NCBI RefSeq assembly: GCF_004745955.1
Contig: NZ_SRLD01000018.1
Coordinates: 36,842-100,841 of the forward strand
Length of the DNA: 64,000 nucleotides
From: Hymenobacter elongatus
GTDB taxonomy: Bacteria; Bacteroidota; Bacteroidia; Cytophagales; Hymenobacteraceae
Direction of reading: 5' to 3'
The notes beneath the pieces were generated by a model that did no database searches, was not told the origin of the DNA, and saw nothing but the letters and a program-made list of their open reading frames with translations. This document shows positions 53,609 through 62,211 of the stretch, piece by piece. A program made the translations under genes and the position numbers. Each line of letters begins with the position of its first letter. Position 1 is the stretch's first letter.

Positions 53609-55096
53609 ATGCGCACCTGCCTTTACCCTTCCCTGCTACGCACTGCCTTGGGCGTAGCACTTCTCTGCAGCTCTGGTGCCCACGCCCAGACCGCCGCACC
53701 GGCTCCTGCTACCAGCTCTTGGCTACAAGTCGACATCAAGACGAAAGCAGCCTTGCTGGGCGTTGACTACAGCCCCGATGGCAAGCACCTGGTGACCTGT
53801 GGTTTGGGCCGCGACATCATCATCTATGATGTGGCTACCCGCCAGCCCGCCTTGACGCTGAAAGGCCATACGGATGATGTGGTAAGCGTAAAATTTAGCC
53901 CCAACGGGCGCTATATTGCTTCTGGGGGAGTCGACCATGCCCTTATCCTATGGGATGCTATTACGGGGGAACTCATCCGTAAAAACATGGACCACACAGA
54001 TTATGTCCGTGACGTGGCCTTTAGTCCCGATAGTAAGCGGCTGGCCAGCGCCGGCTGGGATGGACAAGCACTGGTTTTCGATACGTTTAGCGGCCAGCGC
54101 CTAGCCTCCCTCAAACCCCCTGCGGCGGCTGATGCGCCATCAGTACCAGCGGCGTACGACCGGGCCAAAACGGCGAAGGGTCGTACAGGCAACGTCACGT
54201 CGGTAGCGTTCAGCCCCGATGGTTCGGAGGTTCTTACGGCCAGTGGCGACCATGCGCTTCGCATCTGGGATACGGCCACCTGGGAACCGAAAATGGTCTT
54301 GGCTGGCCATACTGATGAGGTATGGGATGCCCGCTTTTCCCCCAATGGGAAGTACATAGTGAGCGGTGCCTGGGATAATACGGCCCGGGTTTGGGACCTA
54401 AAAACCCAGCGGACCGTGCGCGTGTTGCCCGCGCACATATCCGACGTATGGGCGACCTCCTTCAGCCCCGACGGGCAGCTAATTGCTACGGGAGGCGGAG
54501 ACCGAAAAGTGCGGATTTGGGACATGGTTACGGGAATGCTGGTGCAGGACTTGTCGGGGGATTTACACACCGCCGAAGTGGAGAACCTGGCTTTTAGCCC
54601 CGACGGCGGCAGTCTGGCGAGTGTAAGCCGCGATGGAACGCTGAAGATCTGGCAGGTACCGAGCACTGCCGTTCGGATTGGGGCATATGCCCAATACAAC
54701 TTTGACAAATGGAGCCGCAAAGGCTAATTCGAGAAGACCGCTGATTTTGACGCCCGCATGGCCCGTAAAGCGGACCAACTCAAGGCATTCCAACAAGAGG
54801 GATTAGGCTTGCTCCTCAAGGGATACAGCAACGCTGCCGACTGGTCGAGCTTCACGCTGAAGGCCTACAATGCAGATACGGAATATTACACGCTGGGCTC
54901 GGCCTTATTTCCGACCGTCAGCTACCGTGTCAAGGTAGCGCCGCGTGAGGCCGAACAGTTCCGCAGCAGCTTTTCGCGGGTAACGTACGGGGTACCGGCC
55001 TTTGTTTATACGGGTGCAACTATTCAACTCGACAACGTCAGCGCTACGGTGGCTGGCAGCAGCGGGCCAGCCCGTCAGTATACCATCACGCAGTAA
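53609..55096 (+). pseudogene. WD40-repeat protein gene with in-frame TAA
   Basis: Signal peptide (ends near AHAQT) followed by seven WD40 repeats (repeated FSPDG or FSPNG cores and IWD or VWD ends) through residue ~365. The frame then meets TAA at 54725-54727 and continues in the same frame. FEKTADFDARM and a further ~112-residue domain follow, ending at 55096. GEFEKTADYxxR is a recurrent junction in Bacteroidota proteins, so the stop most likely replaced a GAA (Glu) codon. The truncated 372-residue propeller could still fold. Whether the tail is made by readthrough or re-initiation is unknown; no strong start signal precedes 54758. Confidence 0.8.
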
Positions 55097-55182
55097 GGTC
55101 GCGCTGATTTTTCATCGGCTGACCTGCTTTCCCTGGTACGTTTGACGGAAGCCGCGCAGTACCAGGATTGCCCCCACTGCTT

Positions 55183-55242
55183 GAGCTAAAGCATGCGCAG
55201 AGTAGCCCGAAGGGCTGTTTTGCGCATGCTTTAGCTCTTTTT
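55183..55242 (+). terminator. Strong terminator
   Basis: Perfect 17-nt arms GAGCTAAAGCATGCGCA (55183-55199) and TGCGCATGCTTTAGCTC (55221-55237) followed by a T run. It ends the peroxidase-WD40 transcript. Confidence 0.88.
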
Positions 55243-55333
55243 CTGCAAGGGCCACGCAGCATTAGACAACGGCATAAGCGGCCCGCTAGGTGCATAGTCC
55301 CAACGTGAGGTGGGTCAGCTCAGGAGCTGAGCG

Positions 55334-56212
55334 CTACGGAATACTGACGCCATTTGCCTGTAATACCTTCTGAAAAAATAGCATATGGTAGGGCAAGGCA
55401 TTCTGCCAGTACTCCCAGGTGTGCGAGCCTGGCCGCTCGGTATAGTCGTGCGGAGTGAGGTTATACACCAGCCGCCGGTGCACTTCCCGGTTAATTTCGA
55501 GCAGAAAGTCGTCGACTCCACAGTCGATGATGAGCGGCAGGCCATTAGCACCAAGCTTGTCGGCCATGTGCACCACCGAGTTGGCGGTGTAGGCATCAGG
55601 CTTGGCTCCTTCCGGCCCCAGAATCGGGTCGAACAGTGACTGTCAGCCCTTAAGCTCCTCCGGGGACATGCGGCGGTTGAGAGCCGACAGGTCCAGGGCA
55701 CCACTCATACTACCGGCGGCGGCAAACAGCTCGGGGTGGCGGGCCGAAAGGTAGAGCGCGCCGTGCCCGCCCATCGAAAGCCCCGTGATAACCCGGCCTT
55801 TGCTGCTGCGCACCGTCCGGTAGGCGTTATCAATCTGCCCGATTACCTCCTTGGTAATGTAGGTTTCAAACTGACTATCCTTGTTCACCGGGCTGTCCAG
55901 GTAGAAGCTGAACGTTTCCCCTTCGGGCATCACGATGATGATATTATACTGATCGGCCAGCCGGTGTACGAGCCGCTTATCGGGCGTTTTGGCCAGCCAG
56001 TCGCCAAAGTGGCCGTAGGCACCGTGCAGCAGGTAGAGCACCGGGTACGCGGCCTTCTTATTTTTGGCGTAGGAGGCTGGCAGCGCTACCGCCGCACGGT
56101 AGGTTTTCTGCATGGCCGCACTCATTATGGTCACCGTATCAATTCGGGCCCCGAAGCCCGCAGCAGCGTGGCCCAGAAACAGCAGTAGCAGAAAAAAGCG
56201 CAACGTAGACAT
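55334..56212 (-). pseudogene. Secreted esterase D-like alpha/beta hydrolase with in-frame TGA
   Basis: One continuous frame of about 292 codons is broken by TGA (minus strand, about 55646-55648) between PEELKG and QSLFDPILGP. The first part carries a signal peptide (ends GFGAR), the oxyanion region LYLLHGAYG and the nucleophile Ser in GLSMGGHGA. The second part carries the Asp (IDCGVDDFLLEIN) and His (RPGSHTWEYW) of the triad. It resembles esterase D/acetyl xylan esterase-type enzymes. Termination would leave no catalytic triad. The stop probably arose from TGG or CGA. Beta-glucan or xylan side-chain de-esterification is a possible former role. Confidence 0.82.
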
Positions 56213-56403
56213 ACGGCAGGTCGAAGGATATAGGGTGAGAGTGAGCGTGTAGATGGACGTTTTGTTAGGCTTATGGCGGTAAAGCGTGCTGTATTGCTCG
56301 TTTACGGCTCACCTCACCACCGGTAGCAGCGCCAGGCCTGGTTCCCGTAGCCGCTGCCACGGCGGCCAGGCCAGCCGCCACCGATACCGCGCAGGAGATG
56401 CCG

Positions 56404-57933
56404 CTAGCGTTCCAGCGTAGCGCCGGGGTCAACGACGACGCGCTCCGCCGTATTCGACACGGCCCAGCCGGTGGCGTACATCCAGCGCGTCATACGGGCC
56501 AGCTTCCCGATATCGATACGCGAGGCTTCGTCGCGGGGCGTGTGGTAGTCGGAGTGCAGCAGGGTAGTGAAGAACAGCGCCGGAATGCCCGCCCGTACAT
56601 ACGGCACATGGTCGCTGCGGAAATACCAGCCCTCGGGGTGCTTGGGGTCGTCCCAGGAAGTGTCGATACTGAATTTGGTGAACTGCTCATTGGCCTTGAC
56701 GGCCATGGCTACCAGAGCCGTGGAGTTGCGATGCGGTACCGTAGAACCCAGCAGCGCCGCCGAATCGGGGGCATTGCGCCCAATCATGTCGGCATTCAGC
56801 ACGGCCACGATAGATGACTTCGGCACCGTGGGATGCTCGGCGTACCAGCGCGAGCCCAGCAGGCCCCGCTCCTCGGCACCATGCCACACAAACAGCGCGG
56901 AGCGGCGGCCAGGGCTTTTTTTCCAGGCCCGCCCTATAGCCAGCAGCGCCACGCTTACCGTAGCGTTGTCGTCGGCCCCGTTCCAGATGGAGTCACCGGC
57001 CACCGGAGTCCCGATTCCATCGTGGTCGTGGTGGCCACTAAAGAGCACGTTTTCCTGCCGCTGGGCGGCCTCAGTGCCCGGGGCGCGGGCAATAACGTTG
57101 ACGGAGGGATAGATAAAGCTGTCCAGGCCCAGATCGGCCGTCACCCTGGCTTTGCCCGATTTCAGGGCGGCCCCGGCGGCCTGCCGGAGCAGCACTACCG
57201 GCACGATAGGCGCGGCCGTAGCCATAGCGGGCAACTGGTACACGCCGTCCTGGTAGCGGTGCCCCACAAACCCCAGCTGCGGCTCGGCGATATTGTCGGC
57301 TACCAACAGAATGCCGGCCACGCCTTTTGCCCGCAGGGCCGCGCCCTGCTGATTGAGAGCGGCCAGAATGTAGCGGAAGCCCCACAAACTCATTTTTAGG
57401 GCCGGCAGCGGCACGGGCGGCAGCAGGTTCATGGCCACTACTTTGCCCCGCAGGTTGCGGCCGGTGGTGTCGGCCAGGGAAGCCAGCCAGATAACGGGCG
57501 CATCCAAGCGGGCCTCGATGGGGGCCGTGACCCAGGCATCCTGCCAGAGCCGGAGCGGCTGCCCGTTGATGTGCAGCCTGGTGGTGGCCGCCACCGTGAG
57601 GCGGCGCACTGGATAAAACTGAAAATACGTGCCGTCGTCGCCGGCAGGCTCCAGACCAATCTGGCGGGCCCGCTCGGCCACCCACACGGCGGCCCGCAGC
57701 TCATCGGCGGTGCCGGCCCGGCGTCCGCGCATACTGTCGCTGGCCAGCTCGAACAGGTCTTTGCGCAGCTCGGCTTCCTGAATAGCAGCCAACGCAGGCG
57801 GGGCAGTGGCGGCGGCATCGGCCAGGGAGGAAGATGCGGGCGGGCGGGTGCAGCTCAGCACCGTGACCCCGATCAGCACTAGCGACGACAAAACCGGCAG
57901 CAGGGGCCGGACAACAGACAGACGTTTTTTCAC
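56404..57933 (-). CDS. M28-family zinc metallopeptidase lipoprotein
   Basis: Aminopeptidase-like enzyme of 509 residues. The lipobox VTVLSCTRP suggests a periplasmic-facing or surface lipoprotein. M28 zinc ligands are visible in order: FSGHHDHDGIG, WNGADDNATV, WHGAEERGLLGS (catalytic and bridging Glu) and VLNADMIGRN. A late His lies in RSDHVPYVRAG. A PA domain-like insertion (~155-270) precedes the first ligand. Single gene, followed by about 190 bp without a recognisable feature; its role is probably peptide scavenging. Confidence 0.92.
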   Translation of the reverse strand: MKKRLSVVRPLLPVLSSLVLIGVTVLSCTRPPASSSLADAAATAPPALAAIQEAELRKDLFELASDSMRGRRAGTADELRAAVWVAERARQIGLEPAGDDGTYFQFYPVRRLTVAATTRLHINGQPLRLWQDAWVTAPIEARLDAPVIWLASLADTTGRNLRGKVVAMNLLPPVPLPALKMSLWGFRYILAALNQQGAALRAKGVAGILLVADNIAEPQLGFVGHRYQDGVYQLPAMATAAPIVPVVLLRQAAGAALKSGKARVTADLGLDSFIYPSVNVIARAPGTEAAQRQENVLFSGHHDHDGIGTPVAGDSIWNGADDNATVSVALLAIGRAWKKSPGRRSALFVWHGAEERGLLGSRWYAEHPTVPKSSIVAVLNADMIGRNAPDSAALLGSTVPHRNSTALVAMAVKANEQFTKFSIDTSWDDPKHPEGWYFRSDHVPYVRAGIPALFFTTLLHSDYHTPRDEASRIDIGKLARMTRWMYATGWAVSNTAERVVVDPGATLER

Positions 57934-58084
57934 GATAAAGCCTTCTAAGGGTAGCGCTTCCGGCGCTGAATGGGCTGGAAAACTACTATACTTTGCGGCA
58001 ACACGAAAGTTCAGGGCAGCTAGCAGGAACCAGGCCGCTGTGGTACACAGCTAACAGCGAGAATCAGCCCTGCCAGGCCGGGTT

Positions 58085-58185
58085 AAGAACATAGTTGGGA
58101 TGTTGATTTCGTGTCCTGCTCATCTGGCGTCCGCCTGTTGAGCAGGACGCAAACGGGGTTTTCACCACTTTCCAAACACGCTCTT
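58085..58185. repeat. MITE-like palindromic element
   Basis: A palindromic core GTCCTGCTCA / TGAGCAGGAC (58113-58122, 58139-58148) sits inside weak terminal inverted repeats (AAGAACATAGTTGGGA at the left; the right end reads TTTCCAAACACGCTCTT). The right terminus and the TTTTCACCA string closely match the element at 60522-60652, so both belong to one family. Confidence 0.65.
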
Positions 58186-58272
58186 CGCAGAAAAATAAAG
58201 CCTCCGAAACCAAGGGGCACGATTAACGGACCGACATACCCGTAGGCTAGTCGTTGTTTCTTACTTTTACAC

Positions 58273-60372
58273 ATGAGGAAACTATTTCCTATCCTATTTT
58301 TTATTCTCTGCTGGCTTTCCGGTGCTTTCGTGCAGGCGCAAAGTCCGCAGACGCCGGCGTTGCGCAAGGCCCTGACGCTGGCGCGGCACGACACGAGCCG
58401 GGTGCTATTGCTGGCCGACCTGAGCGCCTCCTTCCGGTATTCCCGCTTCGACTCCGTGCTGTGGTATGCCCGCCAGGGCCTGCAGCTCGCCCGGCGCATC
58501 GGCTATGCCAAGGGCGAAGGGCGGTGCTTGTCGCGCCTCGCCATTCTGATGAGTGAGCGGGGCAACCTGCCCCAGGCCCTGCGCATCGACCTGCAGGCCT
58601 TGCAGCTCAACGAAAGCAGCCACGACCCCGAAGGCATGGCGCGCACCCTCAATCAGATGGGGCTGCTTTACCAAGCCCTCGAAGACTACCGCCCGGCGCT
58701 GTCGTTTTTCTTCCGGGCCAAAGCCATCTACGAGCAGCACGTCGGCGACGATTCGCAGCTTATCAGTGTGCTCACCAACCTGGGGGCGGGCTACGAAGGG
58801 CTGCGGCAGCTCGACTCGGCCGAGTTTTTCCTGAACCGCGCCTACGCCCTGACGCGCCAGTCGCGCACAGTGCACCACAGCAGCTGGGGCAACCCGTTGC
58901 CGTACGTGTTGCGCGAGTTGGGCTTGTTGCGGGCCTCCCGGGGCCAACACGAGCAGGCGCTGGCCTACTATAGAGCCAGTGCACGGGCCGCGTTTCCCGA
59001 AAATGACCTGCGCAGTGCCTGCCGGGCCTACCACTATATGGCCGATCTGTACCACCGCCGCCATGAAACCGACTCCAGCGTGTATTACGCCCGCAAGTCC
59101 CTGGCTTTTGGCCAGGCATTGCCGTTCGTGGTGGCAGTGGTGCACACCAGCAAGCTGCTTACCAACGCCTTCCAGAGCCGACAGCAAACCGACAGCACGC
59201 TAAAATATATGCGCATCATGCTGCAGGCACAGGACAGCCTCTACAACCCGCAGCGCATCAAGCAGCTCGACGCCATTGGCTTTGCCGAGCAGCAGCGTCT
59301 GCGCCAGCTCGAAGAGGAACACGCCCAGTTTGGGGCCCGCACCCGATTCTACGCGTTGTCCGCCCTGCTGGCAGGCTTGATTTTAACGGCCCTGCTGCTG
59401 TGGCGCAACAACTGGCAGCAGCAGCAGACCAACACGCAGCTCCACACCCTCAACGAGGAAATAACGCAGCAGAAACAGGAGCTCACCGACCAGCGCGACA
59501 GCCTGGGCCGGATGCTGCACGAGCTAAAAATTACGCAGAGCCAATTGGTGCTACGCGAAAAAATGGCCTCCCTGGGCGAGCTGATGGCCGGTGTGGCCCA
59601 GGAAATCCAGACGCCGGTCAACAATATGCGCAACATCGCCGGCATTAGCGCCGACCTGATAAACAGCCTGCGAACCGGGCTGAAAAAGCTGGGCCTGATG
59701 ACCGAGGAGCCCGGCACCTTGTGGGACGACCTGCAGATGCTGAGCCAATACCAGAGCAAAATAGCTCGCTCCAGCCAGCGGGCCTCATCCATCGTGGGGG
59801 GCATGCTGGAATACTCACGCAGCAGTCCGGGCCCGCGCCAAAGCACCGACGTCAATGCCTTCGTGGAAGACTACCTGCGCCTGACCTACCACGATATCCG
59901 GGCCAAAAACCGCAACTTCTACGCCGCCCTACTGCCCCACCTCGATCCGGCCGTCGGCAACCTGTCCATTATTCGTCACGACCTGGGCCGGGTACTTATC
60001 AGCCTGTTTACCAACGCCTTCTACGCCGTGCAGCAGCGCCAGCACAGCAAGGAAGAAGGCTATGTGCCGCAGGTAGCTGTAAGCACCCGCGCCACTCCCG
60101 TCCATATCGAAATCAGGGTGCGCGACAACGGAGTGGCAATCCCAGCGGCAGCGCTGCCCACACTCTTCGAGCGGTTCTTCGCTACCAGGTCGCCCGAGGA
60201 AGGCCCCGGCTTGGGGCTGGCACTCAGCCACGACCTGATTACCAAAGGCCACGGTGGCACCTTGTCAGTTGAAGTCCGGGAAGGCGACTTCACGGAGTTT
60301 ATTATTGCTCTGCCCCTCACCAGCCCCGCCGAAATGCCGACAGCAACGTATTTGCCCGGCCCGGCCAACTAA
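58273..60372 (+). CDS. TPR sensor histidine-kinase-like protein lacking H-box His
   Basis: 699 residues: signal peptide (to ~23), a periplasmic TPR region (~30-340), one membrane helix (~358-378), a coiled coil (~380-425), a degenerate HisKA region and a HATPase_c domain (~540-690). The H-box normally reads ASLGELxAGxAHEIQNP; here it is ASLGELMAGVAQEIQTP, so the phospho-acceptor is Gln443. The ATPase boxes look usable: FTNAFYAV (N-box), RDNGVAIP (G1), LFERFFATR (F) and GPGLGLALS (G2). No response regulator is adjacent. It may be a pseudokinase that modulates other kinases, or one with changed chemistry. Confidence 0.88.
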   Translation: MRKLFPILFFILCWLSGAFVQAQSPQTPALRKALTLARHDTSRVLLLADLSASFRYSRFDSVLWYARQGLQLARRIGYAKGEGRCLSRLAILMSERGNLPQALRIDLQALQLNESSHDPEGMARTLNQMGLLYQALEDYRPALSFFFRAKAIYEQHVGDDSQLISVLTNLGAGYEGLRQLDSAEFFLNRAYALTRQSRTVHHSSWGNPLPYVLRELGLLRASRGQHEQALAYYRASARAAFPENDLRSACRAYHYMADLYHRRHETDSSVYYARKSLAFGQALPFVVAVVHTSKLLTNAFQSRQQTDSTLKYMRIMLQAQDSLYNPQRIKQLDAIGFAEQQRLRQLEEEHAQFGARTRFYALSALLAGLILTALLLWRNNWQQQQTNTQLHTLNEEITQQKQELTDQRDSLGRMLHELKITQSQLVLREKMASLGELMAGVAQEIQTPVNNMRNIAGISADLINSLRTGLKKLGLMTEEPGTLWDDLQMLSQYQSKIARSSQRASSIVGGMLEYSRSSPGPRQSTDVNAFVEDYLRLTYHDIRAKNRNFYAALLPHLDPAVGNLSIIRHDLGRVLISLFTNAFYAVQQRQHSKEEGYVPQVAVSTRATPVHIEIRVRDNGVAIPAAALPTLFERFFATRSPEEGPGLGLALSHDLITKGHGGTLSVEVREGDFTEFIIALPLTSPAEMPTATYLPGPAN

Positions 60373-60374
60373 GA

Positions 60375-60453
60375 GCCTATCCGAATAGAAAAAAGAACGT
60401 CATGCTTGATCTGGCGTCCGCTTGTCGAAGCATGACCGCCTACTCGGATAGGC
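60375..60453. repeat. Short MITE-like element after the kinase gene
   Basis: Terminal inverted repeats GCCTATCCGA (60375-60384) and TCGGATAGGC (60444-60453) enclose a second palindrome GTCATGCTT / AAGCATGAC (60399-60407, 60428-60436). The loop shares ATCTGGCGTCCGC with the element at 58085-58185. It starts 3 bp after the kinase stop codon. Confidence 0.65.
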
Positions 60454-60521
60454 ACTAAGCCTCTGCTAGTTGACTTCTGCCACGGCGAGAAGCCAGGAAC
60501 CGCCCGATGCGGCTCTGTATC

Positions 60522-60652
60522 AGAGCGTGTTTGAGATTTTAATTTTTGTGTCATGCTGAGCTTGTCGAAGCATCTCTACCGGCGTGGTAGAGATGCTTCG
60601 ACAAGCTCAGCATGACACAAACGAAGTTTTCACCAATTCCCAAACATACTCT
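60522..60652. repeat. MITE-like element with long hairpin core
   Basis: About 131 bp with imperfect ~15-nt terminal inverted repeats (AGAGCGTGTTTGAGA on the left; TCCCAAACATACTCT on the right). It contains 36-nt perfect arms (60545-60580 and 60586-60621) around a 5-nt loop. The arm core is the same as in the 639-722 hairpin. Its right end touches the stop codon of the acetyltransferase gene. Confidence 0.8.
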
Positions 60653-61173
60653 CAGAGCATCTTTTCCATGACGAGCAGCGTGAGAGGCTGCTGCGGGATG
60701 CCGAACGCGGGGTTATCGGGAAAGGGCACGGTTTCGCCAGTCAGGCGGTAGCCCCGGCGCTCATACCAGGCCAGCAGCTCGTGCCGCACCGATATGACCG
60801 TTATTTTCAGCCGGCGACACTGCTGCTGCCGGGCATACGCATCGGCGGCCAGCAGCAGATACTTGCCAATTCCGCCGCTTTGCCGGGTGGGGTCCACGGA
60901 AAGCATCCCCAGATAGAGGGTGTCGGCCTGCTTTTGCAGGTACACCGATCCGGCCAGCGCGCCGGCTTCATCGTGGCCCATGAGCAATACTGCTTCCTCG
61001 GCTTGCAGCATCTCAGCCAGCGCGGCCGCATCGATCCGGGGGCCTTCGAGCAAATGGGCTTCCGTGGTCCAGCCCTGCCGGGAGCTTTCCCCGCGATACA
61101 CGCCGTTGACGAAGGCCACCAGGGCGGGGATGTCGGCAGTAGCAGCGGGCGTAATGGTCAGATTCAGGCTCAT
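60652..61173 (-). CDS. GNAT-family N-acetyltransferase
   Basis: Small cytoplasmic acetyltransferase of 173 residues from the ATG at 61173 (MSLNLTITPA); the frame is open to an ATG at 61275, but those residues do not look like GNAT. The acetyl-CoA-binding motif A is GMLSVDPTRQSGGIGKYLLLAADAYA (about residues 96-121), and AWYERRGY is the usual motif B. The substrate is unknown. Its TGA stop codon lies within the terminus of a MITE-like element, so the element may have set the present C-terminus. It is divergent from the ABC transporter gene across 63 bp. TACTTTTG at 61178-61185 could be its promoter box. Confidence 0.88.
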   Translation of the reverse strand: MSLNLTITPAATADIPALVAFVNGVYRGESSRQGWTTEAHLLEGPRIDAAALAEMLQAEEAVLLMGHDEAGALAGSVYLQKQADTLYLGMLSVDPTRQSGGIGKYLLLAADAYARQQQCRRLKITVISVRHELLAWYERRGYRLTGETVPFPDNPAFGIPQQPLTLLVMEKML

Positions 61174-61236
61174 AGCACAAAAGTATACCTTGGCGGTTAT
61201 GGAGCGAGACCCTTTTGCCTCCCATACCCCGCTTGC

Positions 61237-62211
61237 ATGCCCGATTCTCTGGTTCCGGCCATCCGTGCCGCTCATTTACACAAGCGCTATGGCTCGCACG
61301 CAGTAGTGCAGGACGTGTCGTTTGTGCTGCACCCCGGCGAAACCCTGGTGCTGCTGGGCCCCAGCGGCTGCGGCAAAACGACGCTGCTCAAGATGCTCAA
61401 CCGCCTGGTCGAGCCCGACGCAGGCACCGTTGACATCAACGGCCGCGACGTGCGCCACCAGCGTCCCGAGCAGCTGCGGCGCGGCATCGGCTACGTCATT
61501 CAGCAGGTGGGGCTGCTCCCCCACTACACGGTGGCCGAAAATATTGCCGTAGTGCCGCGCCTGCTGGGGCTGGCCGCCAGCGCTATTCACCAGCGCACCA
61601 CGGCGCTGCTCACCCGCCTGCACTTGCCGCCCGAGCGCTACGCCCACCAGTATCCGCACCAGCTTTCGGGGGGGCAGCAGCAACGCGTGGGCCTGGCCCG
61701 TGCCCTGGCCGCCGACCCTCCCATCGTGCTGCTGGACGAGCCTTTCGGCGCCCTCGACCCAATCACCCGGGCCAGCATCCGGCGCGAATTCCGGGAATTG
61801 GAAGAGCTACGCAACAAAACGGTGGTCTTGGTCACCCACGACGTGGCAGAGGCCTTCGAGCTGGCCGACCGGATTTTGCTGCTCGATGCCGGTCGGGTGC
61901 AGCAGCTGGGCACGCCCCGGGAGCTGCTGCTGCAGCCCGCCAACAGCTTCGTGCGGCAGTTCTTCGCCGCCGAGCGGCTGGCCTTGCAGCTGCGCATCTT
62001 CACGCTGGCCGACGTGCTGCCGTTTCTGCCGACTCCGTCACCAACCGAATCAGCCGGTTTCTTCACCCATGCCACCATTCAGGAAACGCTGGAAACCCTG
62101 ACCGCCACAGCAGATGATAGCGCCACGCCGCCTTTCCCCTTCAACCTGGCCCAGCTCATGGCCGCTTTCGGACAAGCCTTACAACGAGAGGAAGCCGCAT
62201 GGAAACGCTAA
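61237..62211 (+). CDS. Osmolyte ABC importer ATP-binding protein (OpuCA-like)
   Basis: ATPase subunit of a glycine-betaine/choline/carnitine-type importer, 324 residues from the ATG at 61237. Walker A GPSGCGKTT, Q-loop YVIQQVGLLPHYTV, signature LSGGQQQRVGLARAL, Walker B IVLLDEPFGALDP and the switch His in VTHDVAEAF are all present, with the family's TGTV-type NRLVEPDAGTVDING stretch. The C-terminal ~80 residues lack the clear tandem CBS domains of OpuCA. It overlaps the permease gene by 13 bp, so the two are translationally coupled. Confidence 0.92.
   Translation: MPDSLVPAIRAAHLHKRYGSHAVVQDVSFVLHPGETLVLLGPSGCGKTTLLKMLNRLVEPDAGTVDINGRDVRHQRPEQLRRGIGYVIQQVGLLPHYTVAENIAVVPRLLGLAASAIHQRTTALLTRLHLPPERYAHQYPHQLSGGQQQRVGLARALAADPPIVLLDEPFGALDPITRASIRREFRELEELRNKTVVLVTHDVAEAFELADRILLLDAGRVQQLGTPRELLLQPANSFVRQFFAAERLALQLRIFTLADVLPFLPTPSPTESAGFFTHATIQETLETLTATADDSATPPFPFNLAQLMAAFGQALQREEAAWKR

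Noticed and set aside
53609..56212. Programmed stop-codon readthrough or alternative genetic code
   Set aside because: The two disrupted genes use different stops (TAA and TGA), no recoding element such as a SECIS-like hairpin was seen, and other genes use TAA, TAG and TGA as normal ends.
60399..60652. Closely spaced palindromes considered as a CRISPR array
   Set aside because: Units are not regularly spaced, are internally palindromic and have terminal inverted repeats; no cas genes in the window.
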